Shown here in pieces: positions 1 through 7,161 of a DNA stretch of 9,035 nt. Under the pieces are notes generated by a model. The model was given only the letters and a program-made list of their open reading frames with translations. It did not search any database and was not told the origin of the DNA. The position numbers and the translations under genes were made by a program. Source of the DNA: Bacteroidaceae bacterium (GTDB lineage Bacteria; Bacteroidota; Bacteroidia; Bacteroidales; CHK158-818); contig JAFUKV010000163.1 in assembly GCA_017467745.1 (NCBI GenBank), positions 1 to 9,035 on the forward strand, read 5' to 3'. The number at the start of each line of letters is the position of its first letter. The first letter of the stretch is position 1.

Positions 1-1
1 C

Positions 2-697
2 AAAGGTTATCTTACGGAAATGGTAAAATGTTTCGAACGTTTCAAAGCGCAAAACGTCAACCGGTTTATATTAGATTTGCGCTACAATGGCGGCGGATAC
101 ATTGATTGTTCGCAATGGCTCGGTACGGAACTTGCTCCCGCATCTGCCTTAGACAAAACTTTTGCCTATACGTTGGCAAACGACAAACAAAGCAAACGAA
201 AAGAAATTCTTTCGTTTATTGCGCAAGCAAAATCCGGAAATCTCGACTTGCCCGATTTATACGTACTCACCTCTTCTCTGACGGCATCTGCCAGCGAAAC
301 TGTCATTAACAGTTTAAGGGCATATATGAATGTAACCATTATAGGTACACAAACCGAAGGAAAAAACGTCGGGGGAACCATATACGAAAACACTCAATTA
401 GGTTATACCATTACCCCTATTACTTTTAAGGTATATAACGCATTAGATAAGTCAGATTTCAACAACGGCTTCGTACCTGAACATATTGTAGACGAAGCCG
501 GTTCTATGGAACAATTTTACGATTTGGGAGACACTCGCGAAAAATTACTTTCAAAAGCCATTTTATTAATAACCGGAACAGAAAATACAAGTGTAAATGT
601 AAAATCTTCTGCTCGGCAAAATTTATTGGAATTATCGCCTTTTCATTCTCTACTAAGGTATGACAGTTATGGAAAATTGTTAAAACAAGGAGAATAA
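2..697 (+). CDS. S41 family (C-terminal processing type) serine peptidase, 5' part missing
   Basis: This is the C-terminal part of a peptidase of the S41/tail-specific protease family. The frame is open to the left edge, so the start lies outside the window and the ATG at 20 is internal. The conserved LRYNGGG segment is at 77-97. The catalytic region follows: TASASE at 281-298, where the first Ser (287-289) is the likely nucleophile, and TEGKNVG, where Lys at 362-364 is the likely general base. The 25-residue Ser-to-Lys spacing equals that of the Ser/Lys pair in E. coli Tsp (S430/K455). About 110 residues follow the Lys, so the protein finishes normally. Signal peptide and any PDZ domain cannot be judged. 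Family members usually act in the periplasm or on lipoproteins; the substrate is unknown. A 142-base gap and a new promoter separate it from pflB, so co-transcription is not expected. Confidence 0.85.
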   Translation, partial: KGYLTEMVKCFERFKAQNVNRFILDLRYNGGGYIDCSQWLGTELAPASALDKTFAYTLANDKQSKRKEILSFIAQAKSGNLDLPDLYVLTSSLTASASETVINSLRAYMNVTIIGTQTEGKNVGGTIYENTQLGYTITPITFKVYNALDKSDFNNGFVPEHIVDEAGSMEQFYDLGDTREKLLSKAILLITGTENTSVNVKSSARQNLLELSPFHSLLRYDSYGKLLKQGE

Positions 698-768
698 TTA
701 AGGTTACACTCTTTAATAGAATCAATAACAAATTGATAATAACTACAATATACATTTAAAGAATGTTG

Positions 769-811
769 TGTTTTCATAAGACAAAACAAGCGGCAAATAT
801 TAGTACCTTTG
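769..811 (+). promoter_or_regulatory. Probable pflB promoter: TAnnTTTG box with an upstream dyad
   Basis: TACCTTTG at 804-811 fits the Bacteroidota -7 consensus TAnnTTTG exactly and would start transcription near 816, leaving an AT-rich leader of about 24 bases before the ATG at 840. No TTG stands about 20 bases upstream, where a -33 element is expected. In its place is a dyad, TGTTTT (769-774) and AAAACA (783-788), with an 8-base spacer. Its centre is roughly 38-40 bases before the predicted start, where a class II activator would sit. The -7 box is seen; the activator role of the dyad is inference. Confidence 0.5.
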
Positions 812-839
812 CAGCCTAATTTAAACCATAAATATTTTT

Positions 840-3071
840 ATGATGGAAATGAAAATGCAATTCAAGGAAGGATTGTGGAACAATCAAATATATGTGCGCG
901 ATTTCGTACATCACAACATCACTCCTTATTACGGTAACGCCGACTTTCTGACAGGCCCCACCGAACGGACTAAAAAAGTGTGGAACATTTGTTTGGCCGC
1001 ATTAGAAGAAGAACGTGCCAACAACGGCGTACGAAAAATAGACAATCACAATATTTCGACCATTACCTCACATAAAGCCGGATACATAGACAAGGAAAAC
1101 GAACTGATTGTCGGACTTCAAACCGATGAACTGTTAAAACGTGCCATGAAGCCGTTCGGCGGAATAAAAGTAGTAGAAAAGGCTTGTAAAGAAAACGGTC
1201 TCGAAGTAGACGAAAAAGTTCGCGACATCTTCTACAACTATCGTAAAACCCATAATGACGGGGTATTCGACGTATATACCGAAGAGATTCGTTCATACCG
1301 TTCGTTAGGATTCTTAACCGGATTACCCGACAACTATGCGCGTGGACGTATCATCGGCGATTACCGCCGTTTGGCTCTCTACGGTATAGACCGCCTTATC
1401 GAAGCTAAAAAAGAAGACCTCGCTTCTTTGACCGGCCCCATGACAGAAGAACGCATCCGTACCAGAGAAGAGGTAGCAGAACAAATCAAGGCGCTAAAAG
1501 AAATAAAAGTAATGGGCAAATATTACGGTTTAGACCTTTCTCGTCCCGCATATTCAGCGCAAGAAGCCGTTCAATGGGTTTATATGGCATATTTGGCTGC
1601 CGTAAAAGAACAAGACGGAGCTGCTATGTCTCTCGGAAACGTATCTTCATTCCTTGATATTTATATTGAATACGATTTGCAACACGGCAACATCGACGAG
1701 ACTTTCGCTCAGGAGTTGATAGACCAATTCGTCATCAAATTACGCATGGTACGTCATCTGCGTATGGGATCGTACAATGATATTTTCGCCGGAGACCCCA
1801 CTTGGGTAACCGAAGCTATCGGCGGACGCTTCAACGATGGACGGACGAAAGTTACCAAGACATCGTTCCGTTTCTTGCAGACGTTGTATAATCTCGGTCC
1901 CAGCCCCGAACCGAACATGACTGTACTGTGGAGTCCCGAACTGCCCGAAGGATTCAAAGAATATTGCGCAAAAGTATCTATCGACACATCGTCTATACAA
2001 TACGAAAACGACACATTGATGCGCGAAGTTCGCAACTGCGACGATTACGGTATCGCTTGTTGCGTATCTTACCAAGCTATCGGAAAACAAATACAATTCT
2101 TCGGCGCGCGCTGTAACCTTGCCAAAGCATTGTTGCTGGCCATTAACGGCGGACGTTGCGAAAATACCGGAACCGTAATGGTTAAAGACATTCCGGTACT
2201 TACCGGAGATTTGCTGAACTTTGAAGAAGTTTGGTCTAACTACAAAAAAGTGTTAATGCAGGTTGCCCGCGTATACAACGAAGCAATGAACATCATTCAC
2301 TATATGCACGACAAATACTATTACGAAAAAGCGCAAATGGCATTTGTCGACACCAATCCTCGTATAAATCTCGCTTACGGAGTAGCCGGATTGTCTATCG
2401 CCATAGACTCATTATCGGCTATCAAATACGCCAAAGTACGTGCTAAACGCAACGATATCGGCTTAACGGAAGGTTTCGACATTGAAGGAGAATTCCCCTG
2501 TTTCGGTAACGATGACGACCGTGTAGACCATCTTGGCGTAGACTTGGTTTACTTTTTCAGCGAAGAGTTGAAAAAGCTGCCCATTTATAAAAACGCCCGT
2601 CCTACTTTGTCGTTATTAACTATTACATCAAATGTAATGTACGGTAAAAAAACCGGTGCAACTCCCGACGGACGTTTAAAAGGCGTGGCTTTCGCTCCCG
2701 GCGCAAACCCGATGCACGGACGCGATAAAAAAGGAGCTATTGCATCGCTCAGCTCGGTTGCCAAGCTCCGTTACCGCGATGCGCAAGACGGTATCAGCAA
2801 CACATTCTCTATCGTTCCGAAAGCATTAGGCGTAGACGCTGAAACACGGATAGAAAATCTGGTTACGATGATTGACGGATATTTTACCAAAGGCGCACAC
2901 CACCTGAATGTAAACGTTCTTAATCGCGAGATGCTACAAGATGCTATGGAGCATCCCGAAAAATATCCGCAACTTACCATACGAGTATCGGGATATGCCG
3001 TTAATTTCGTGAAATTGAGCCGAGAACATCAATTAGAAGTTATTTCTCGCAGTTTCTTCGAAAGAATGTAA
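840..3071 (+). CDS. pflB: Pyruvate formate-lyase (formate C-acetyltransferase), glycyl radical enzyme
   Basis: PflB converts pyruvate and CoA to acetyl-CoA and formate in the anaerobic cytoplasm. The 743-residue product is close in length to E. coli PflB (about 760). The adjacent active-site cysteines are C407 and C408 in the stretch DDYGIACCVS, followed by GKQIQFFGAR; this Cys pair separates true PflB from other glycyl radical enzymes such as diol dehydratases, which have one. The C-terminal radical motif RVSGYAVNF holds the radical glycine at G718 (codon 2991-2993). The N-terminal PFL domain covers most of the protein and the glycine-radical domain roughly the last 120 residues. ATGs occur at 840, 843, 849 and 855, so the start is uncertain by five residues. 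There is no Shine-Dalgarno site, as is usual in this phylum. pflA, its activase, lies just downstream but beyond a terminator. Confidence 0.97.
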   Translation: MMEMKMQFKEGLWNNQIYVRDFVHHNITPYYGNADFLTGPTERTKKVWNICLAALEEERANNGVRKIDNHNISTITSHKAGYIDKENELIVGLQTDELLKRAMKPFGGIKVVEKACKENGLEVDEKVRDIFYNYRKTHNDGVFDVYTEEIRSYRSLGFLTGLPDNYARGRIIGDYRRLALYGIDRLIEAKKEDLASLTGPMTEERIRTREEVAEQIKALKEIKVMGKYYGLDLSRPAYSAQEAVQWVYMAYLAAVKEQDGAAMSLGNVSSFLDIYIEYDLQHGNIDETFAQELIDQFVIKLRMVRHLRMGSYNDIFAGDPTWVTEAIGGRFNDGRTKVTKTSFRFLQTLYNLGPSPEPNMTVLWSPELPEGFKEYCAKVSIDTSSIQYENDTLMREVRNCDDYGIACCVSYQAIGKQIQFFGARCNLAKALLLAINGGRCENTGTVMVKDIPVLTGDLLNFEEVWSNYKKVLMQVARVYNEAMNIIHYMHDKYYYEKAQMAFVDTNPRINLAYGVAGLSIAIDSLSAIKYAKVRAKRNDIGLTEGFDIEGEFPCFGNDDDRVDHLGVDLVYFFSEELKKLPIYKNARPTLSLLTITSNVMYGKKTGATPDGRLKGVAFAPGANPMHGRDKKGAIASLSSVAKLRYRDAQDGISNTFSIVPKALGVDAETRIENLVTMIDGYFTKGAHHLNVNVLNREMLQDAMEHPEKYPQLTIRVSGYAVNFVKLSREHQLEVISRSFFERM

Positions 3072-3089
3072 TTCAAACCTATAAATTCC

Positions 3090-3124
3090 AACGGGGTATG
3101 TAACAACGCATACCCCGTTTTTTT
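3090..3124 (+). terminator. Rho-independent terminator after pflB
   Basis: A perfect 11-bp stem, AACGGGGTATG (3090-3100) with CATACCCCGTT (3109-3119), closes an 8-base loop. A run of seven T spans 3118-3124. It begins 18 bases after the pflB stop codon and should end most pflB transcripts before pflA. Confidence 0.9.
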
Positions 3125-3125
3125 G

Positions 3126-3133
3126 TATCTTTG
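3126..3133 (+). promoter_or_regulatory. Probable pflA promoter -7 box next to the start codon
   Basis: TATCTTTG matches TAnnTTTG and follows directly on the T-tract of the pflB terminator. It ends 5 bases before the pflA ATG at 3139, so transcription would begin at or beside the ATG and give a leaderless message. No TTG is visible at the expected -33 position, which falls in the terminator loop, so the promoter may be weak. The same octamer occurs in the fur promoter. Confidence 0.5.
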
Positions 3134-3138
3134 TATCC

Positions 3139-3864
3139 ATGATACAAGTACACTCTTACGAATCGTTAGGAACATACGACGGACCCGGATTACGGTTAGT
3201 CGTATTTTTACAAGGTTGCAACTTCAAATGCCTTTATTGCGCAAACCCCGATACTATATCCGTAACGGGAGGAACCCCAACCGACGAAAATGAAATTGTC
3301 CGCATGACACTTAACGAACGTCCCTTTTTCGGCAAAAAGGGCGGTATTACATTTTCCGGAGGAGAACCTACATTACAGGCCGAACAACTGGTGTCACTTT
3401 GTCAAAAGTTAAAAGACGCCGGCATACACATTTGTATAGACACCAACGGCAGTATCTTAAATGAAACGACAAAACAGTTGTTCCGTTTAGCCGATTTGAT
3501 ATTGTTAGACGTCAAAGAATTCAACCTCGAACATCACCGCCGCATCACCGGTAGAAGTAATGAAACGACACTCGCAACCGCAGCTTATTTAGAAGAAATA
3601 CAAAAACCATTCTGGTTACGCTACGTATTAGTGCCCGGATATACCGATTTTGCAGACGATATAAAATCGTTAGGAAAGCACTTCGCATCCTATCGCCAGT
3701 TACAAAGGGTAGAAATTTTACCGTATCACACATTGGGAAAGCATAAATACGAACCATTAGGTTTAACGTATCAATTGGAAGGCGTAAAAGAAAACACGCA
3801 CGAACAATTGCAAAAAGCCCAACAACTGTTTTCCGATTATTTTAAAGAAGTTTACATAAACTAA
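3139..3864 (+). CDS. pflA: Pyruvate formate-lyase activating enzyme, radical SAM
   Basis: PflA uses S-adenosylmethionine and a [4Fe-4S] cluster to abstract hydrogen from the radical glycine of PflB, turning it on under anoxic conditions. The 241-residue product is nearly the length of E. coli PflA (246). It opens with the family signature ESLGTYDGPGLR (residues 8-19). The radical SAM cysteines C27, C31 and C34 have CX3CX2C spacing, the SAM-binding SGGEP lies at 73-77, and LLDVKEF comes later. The residue after the third cysteine is Ala (YCANPDT), where E. coli has His (YCHN). The next in-frame Met is after the cysteine cluster, so the ATG at 3139 must be the start. The peptidase gene follows after 9 bases, so the two are probably co-transcribed. 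Separation from pflB by a terminator would allow less activase than lyase, fitting its catalytic role. Confidence 0.95.
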   Translation: MIQVHSYESLGTYDGPGLRLVVFLQGCNFKCLYCANPDTISVTGGTPTDENEIVRMTLNERPFFGKKGGITFSGGEPTLQAEQLVSLCQKLKDAGIHICIDTNGSILNETTKQLFRLADLILLDVKEFNLEHHRRITGRSNETTLATAAYLEEIQKPFWLRYVLVPGYTDFADDIKSLGKHFASYRQLQRVEILPYHTLGKHKYEPLGLTYQLEGVKENTHEQLQKAQQLFSDYFKEVYIN

Positions 3865-3873
3865 AAAATTCAC

Positions 3874-5922
3874 ATGAAAAAATTCATTTGTATGATAACA
3901 AGCGCAATAACACTTTCCGCATGCAATATGCCGAAAGAAAATCCGGTTACATCTCCGGACACATTCGATTATAACGTAGAACAATTTGCCGATATAGGTA
4001 TCTTGCGTTATCGGGTAGAAGGTTTTGAATCGCTTTCGTTGCAACAGAAAAAAATGATATATTATCTTTCGCAGGCGGCAGTGGCCGGACGAGATATTTT
4101 TTTCGACCAAAACGGTAAATGGAATTTAGCTATTCGCCGTACATTGGAAGCTGTTTATGAAAACTACAAAGGAAATCGCGACAACGACCAGTTCAAAGCG
4201 TTGGAGCAATATTTAAAACAGGTATGGTTTGCCAGCGGCATACACCACCACTACTCGATGGATAAATTCAAACCGGAATTTTCAAAAGAATTTTTTGCAG
4301 AAACCGTACAAAGTATCGATAATTCATTATTACCCTTGAAAGAAGGAGAAAGTAAAGAAGATTTAATAGCTAATCTATCGCCGGTTATTTTCGACCCTTC
4401 AATCGATGCCAAACGTGTCAATCAGGCAGCGGGAGAAGACTTGATACAAACATCCGCTTGCAACTACTACGAAGGCGTTACACAAGAGGAGGCCGAATCG
4501 TTCTACAACAACATGAAAGATTTGAAAGACGAAACTCCCGTTTCATACGGATTAAACAGCCGGTTGGTAAAAAAAGACGGAAAAATACAAGAACTTGTCT
4601 GGAAAACCGACGGACTATACGGAGAGGCTTTGAAAGAAGTTGTCTATTGGTTGGATAAAGCCAAATCGGTAGCGGAAAACGAAGCACAACAAGCATACAT
4701 AGAAAAATTAATAGATTTCAACAAATCCGGCGATTTAAAAACATTCGACGAATACGCTATTTTATGGGTAAAAGATACGATATCAGACATTGATTTCGTA
4801 AATGGTTTCACCGAGTCGTATGGAGACCCGCTGGGTATGAAAGCGAGTTGGGAATCTGTTGTGAATTTCAAAAACAAAGAGGCTTCTAAACGAACGGAAA
4901 CCATCAGTGAAAACGCACAATGGTTCGAAGACCATTCGCCGGTAGACAAACGTTTCAAGAAAGAGACCGTAAAAGGCATATCGGCAAAAGTAATTACAGC
5001 CGCTATGTTGGGCGGCGACTGCTATCCGGCCACCCCTATCGGTATAAACCTGCCTAACTCCAACTGGATACGGCGCGACCACGGTTCTAAATCCGTAACA
5101 ATAGAGAACATAACGAAAGCCTACGATATGGCAAGCCTCGGAAACGGATTCAACGAAGAGTTCGTTTGGAGCGATACGGAACAGGATTTGATGAAGAAAT
5201 ACGGCTTTATATCTGACAACATGCACACAGACCTACATGAATGTTTAGGACACGGTTCGGGGAAACTGCTATCCGGAGTAGATCCCGATGCGTTAAAAGC
5301 CTACGGCTCTACTCTCGAAGAAGCCCGTGCAGACCTGTTTGCCCTTTATTATATAGCCGATCCGAAATTAGTTGAGTTGGGACTATTACCTAACGGAGAC
5401 GCTTACAAAGCGGAATATTACCGTTATATCATGAACGGTCTCATGACGCAATTAACTCGAATAGAACCGGGAAAATCGGTTGAAGAATCACACATGCGCA
5501 ATCGTCAGTTAATTGCCAAATGGATATTTGAAAAAGGCGCTCCGGACAATGTCATTGAATTGAAAAAACGTGATGGAAAAACATTTGTCATTATCAACGA
5601 CTATGATAAAATGCGAACATTAGTTGGCGAACTGTTAGCGGAAGTACAACGCATCAAGTCGGAAGGCGACTACGAAGCGGGAAAAAATTTAGTAGAGAAT
5701 TACGGGGTAAAAGTCGATGCAAACCTACATAAAGAAATACTTGACCGTTATGCCCGCTTGCAAATAAAGCCCTACAAAGGATTCGTCAATCCGATTTATA
5801 TTCCTATAACAAATGATGAAGGAGAAATTACAGATATAAAAATTGCGTATGACGAAGGATATGCCGAACAAATGCTTCGTTATTCAAAAGAATTCAACGC
5901 ATTGCCAACCTACAATAATTAG
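3874..5922 (+). CDS. Dipeptidyl peptidase III (peptidase family M49), predicted lipoprotein
   Basis: Dipeptidyl peptidase III is a zinc metallopeptidase that removes dipeptides from the N-terminus of short peptides. The 682-residue product is close to the Bacteroides thetaiotaomicron enzyme, about 675 as I recall. The M49 zinc motif is HECLGH at 455-460, with H455 and H460 as ligands and E456 as catalytic base; the third ligand is E483 in EEARAD (482-487). Eukaryotic members have HELLGH, and the Cys form is known from Bacteroides. The N-terminus MKKFICMITSAITLSAC is a signal peptide with lipobox LSAC, putting the lipidated Cys at residue 17 and the enzyme in the envelope. The residues after the Cys do not clearly show whether it is surface-exposed. 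It lies 9 bases after pflA and 8 bases before the AlkD-like gene. The link with pflA looks positional rather than functional. Confidence 0.93.
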   Translation: MKKFICMITSAITLSACNMPKENPVTSPDTFDYNVEQFADIGILRYRVEGFESLSLQQKKMIYYLSQAAVAGRDIFFDQNGKWNLAIRRTLEAVYENYKGNRDNDQFKALEQYLKQVWFASGIHHHYSMDKFKPEFSKEFFAETVQSIDNSLLPLKEGESKEDLIANLSPVIFDPSIDAKRVNQAAGEDLIQTSACNYYEGVTQEEAESFYNNMKDLKDETPVSYGLNSRLVKKDGKIQELVWKTDGLYGEALKEVVYWLDKAKSVAENEAQQAYIEKLIDFNKSGDLKTFDEYAILWVKDTISDIDFVNGFTESYGDPLGMKASWESVVNFKNKEASKRTETISENAQWFEDHSPVDKRFKKETVKGISAKVITAAMLGGDCYPATPIGINLPNSNWIRRDHGSKSVTIENITKAYDMASLGNGFNEEFVWSDTEQDLMKKYGFISDNMHTDLHECLGHGSGKLLSGVDPDALKAYGSTLEEARADLFALYYIADPKLVELGLLPNGDAYKAEYYRYIMNGLMTQLTRIEPGKSVEESHMRNRQLIAKWIFEKGAPDNVIELKKRDGKTFVIINDYDKMRTLVGELLAEVQRIKSEGDYEAGKNLVENYGVKVDANLHKEILDRYARLQIKPYKGFVNPIYIPITNDEGEITDIKIAYDEGYAEQMLRYSKEFNALPTYNN

Positions 5923-5930
5923 TCGGAAAA

Positions 5931-6614
5931 ATGGAAACGGAAATCCGACAAATAAAGCAACAACTACGGATGGCAATGAATGGAATCGTATCATCCAGTA
6001 TGCGTGAGAAAGGCGTAAATTATCGTGTCAATTTCGGACTGACAGCTCCGTTAATAAAACGAATAGCCGATACACACGACAAACGCGCCGACCTTGCCGA
6101 ATATCTTTGGAATGAACAGGTACGGGAGTCTAAAATATTGGCGACACTGCTTTATCCGGAAAACGAGTTTACGGAAACAGTAGCCGGCAGATGGATCGAT
6201 TCTCTCGAACAAGCGGAAATAGCCGATCAACTCTGTTTCAATCTGGCAGGGAAGCGGCCTTACGCCATAGAATTAGCTTTGAGATATACGGCTTCTGATA
6301 CTCCTGTAAAACGCTACGCAGGGTTTCAACTTCTGACAAGAGCCATGCACAACAAATTTTATTTGACAGAAGCCCAAACAGAAAAGCTAATAACCGATAT
6401 ATTATCTGCCAATCAACCGGATACAGCTTTATTCATTAAGGCTGCGGCAATAAACTGCTTGAAATTTGCTATGCGGCAACACCCAGACACTGCACAACTC
6501 ATTGTACAGACTGTAAAAAACAGTCTGTACACGCAACCGGAAAACGAATGGATACGCAGCATATCTGACGAGCTGAATACAGAACTCGAATTTTTGGAAG
6601 AATCCATTTTTTAA
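5931..6614 (+). CDS. AlkD-like DNA alkylation repair / HEAT-ARM repeat protein
   Basis: The 227-residue, largely alpha-helical product resembles the AlkD family, whose founding members are HEAT/ARM-repeat DNA glycosylases acting on alkylated purines. Family-like stretches are PLIKRIA (40-46), LWNEQVRESKILATLLY (59-75) and IADQLCFNLAGK (97-108). D99 may match the catalytic Asp of AlkD, but no tryptophan stands four residues before it as in the Bacillus cereus enzyme, so glycosylase activity is uncertain and a binding or scaffold role is possible. There is no signal peptide or membrane segment, so it should be cytoplasmic. It starts 8 bases after the peptidase stop codon, in another frame, and probably shares its transcript. 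In Porphyromonas gingivalis, as I recall, an M49 peptidase carries a C-terminal ARM domain of this kind. A 12-bp inverted repeat lies near the 3' end. Confidence 0.75.
   Translation: METEIRQIKQQLRMAMNGIVSSSMREKGVNYRVNFGLTAPLIKRIADTHDKRADLAEYLWNEQVRESKILATLLYPENEFTETVAGRWIDSLEQAEIADQLCFNLAGKRPYAIELALRYTASDTPVKRYAGFQLLTRAMHNKFYLTEAQTEKLITDILSANQPDTALFIKAAAINCLKFAMRQHPDTAQLIVQTVKNSLYTQPENEWIRSISDELNTELEFLEESIF
6503..6531. repeat. Perfect 12-bp inverted repeat with A5 loop inside the AlkD-like gene
   Basis: TGTACAGACTGT (6503-6514) is exactly complementary to ACAGTCTGTACA (6520-6531) across five A bases. It lies inside the coding region, about 85 bases before the stop codon. No T-tract follows, so it is not an ordinary terminator. 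The DNA could form a cruciform or bind a dimeric protein, and the mRNA could form a stable hairpin. Function unknown. Confidence 0.85.
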
Positions 6615-6624
6615 GCGGCCAAAG

Positions 6625-6655
6625 TTGCTCGGAGTTATAAAAAGTCATATCTTTG
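6625..6655 (+). promoter_or_regulatory. Promoter of the fur-purA unit
   Basis: TTG (6625-6627) and TATCTTTG (6648-6655) are 20 bases apart, matching the Bacteroidota -33/-7 arrangement. Transcription would start near 6660, giving a leader of about 15 bases before the fur ATG at 6675. No clear Fur box is visible over it, so autoregulation cannot be claimed. Confidence 0.7.
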
Positions 6656-6674
6656 CCTCATAGGATAGTAGGCC

Positions 6675-7145
6675 ATGTCAGACCAAAAGACAAAAGATAT
6701 TGTAAAGTTCGAGTTGACTCATTATTTAGAATCGAAAGGGCTCCGTAAAACCCCTGAAAGATATGCGATTCTGGATAAGATATATTCAATGAACGAACAC
6801 TTTGACGTTGACTCGTTGTACGATGAAATGGCACAAAGCGAATATCGTGTCAGCCGGGCTACCGTTTATAATACTATCGACTTATTGATAGATGCCGGAT
6901 TAGTCAGAAAACATCAGTTCGGATCAAATCCCGCTCAATACGAGAAGTCGTATAACATGGTCAATCATCATCACCTGATATGTACAAAATGCGGAAAAGT
7001 GCAAGAAGTAAAAGATATGGAATTGCTCCAATCATTGGCAAACAAAAAGTTTAACCGTTTTACAACCTCTTATTATACTTTATATGTGTACGGTGTATGT
7101 AACCGTTGTACACAAGCAGAAAAAAGAAAATCATTGAAAAAATAA
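6675..7145 (+). CDS. Fur-family transcriptional regulator (Fur-like rather than PerR-like)
   Basis: A 156-residue metal-responsive DNA-binding regulator. The N-terminal winged helix includes HFDVDSLYDEM (42-52) and the recognition region SRATVYNTIDLLIDAGLV (60-77). The C-terminal dimerisation and metal-binding domain has two CXXC pairs, C103/C106 and C142/C145, expected to bind structural zinc. Likely regulatory-metal ligands are H42, E90, H98 and H100. Where PerR has the Asp needed for peroxide sensing this protein appears to have Glu (E111), which points to metal sensing. Where E. coli Fur has a His ligand (NHSLYLYG) it has Tyr (Y134 in YYTLYVYG). It has its own promoter and is followed by purA after 16 bases, so the two are probably co-transcribed. 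Fur against another member such as Zur cannot be settled here. Confidence 0.88.
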   Translation: MSDQKTKDIVKFELTHYLESKGLRKTPERYAILDKIYSMNEHFDVDSLYDEMAQSEYRVSRATVYNTIDLLIDAGLVRKHQFGSNPAQYEKSYNMVNHHHLICTKCGKVQEVKDMELLQSLANKKFNRFTTSYYTLYVYGVCNRCTQAEKRKSLKK

Positions 7146-7161
7146 TTTATAAACCGTAGAA

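Noticed and set aside
752..766. Small hairpin ACATT-TAAAG-AATGT followed by T-rich sequence, as a possible terminator of the S41 gene
   Set aside because: The stem is only 5 bp and AT-rich, and the T-run is interrupted, so it is too weak to call a terminator.
3322..3341. 8-bp perfect hairpin CCCTTTTT / AAAAAGGG with a 4-base loop inside pflA
   Set aside because: It encodes the conserved PFFGKKG stretch of the family, and an 8-bp stem of this kind is expected by chance in a window of this size.
4783..5226. 147-codon minus-strand ORF antisense to the M49 peptidase
   Set aside because: It lies wholly within a well-supported gene whose frame carries the family motifs, and its translation shows no domain. 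It is a shadow frame, as are the minus-strand frames within pflB.
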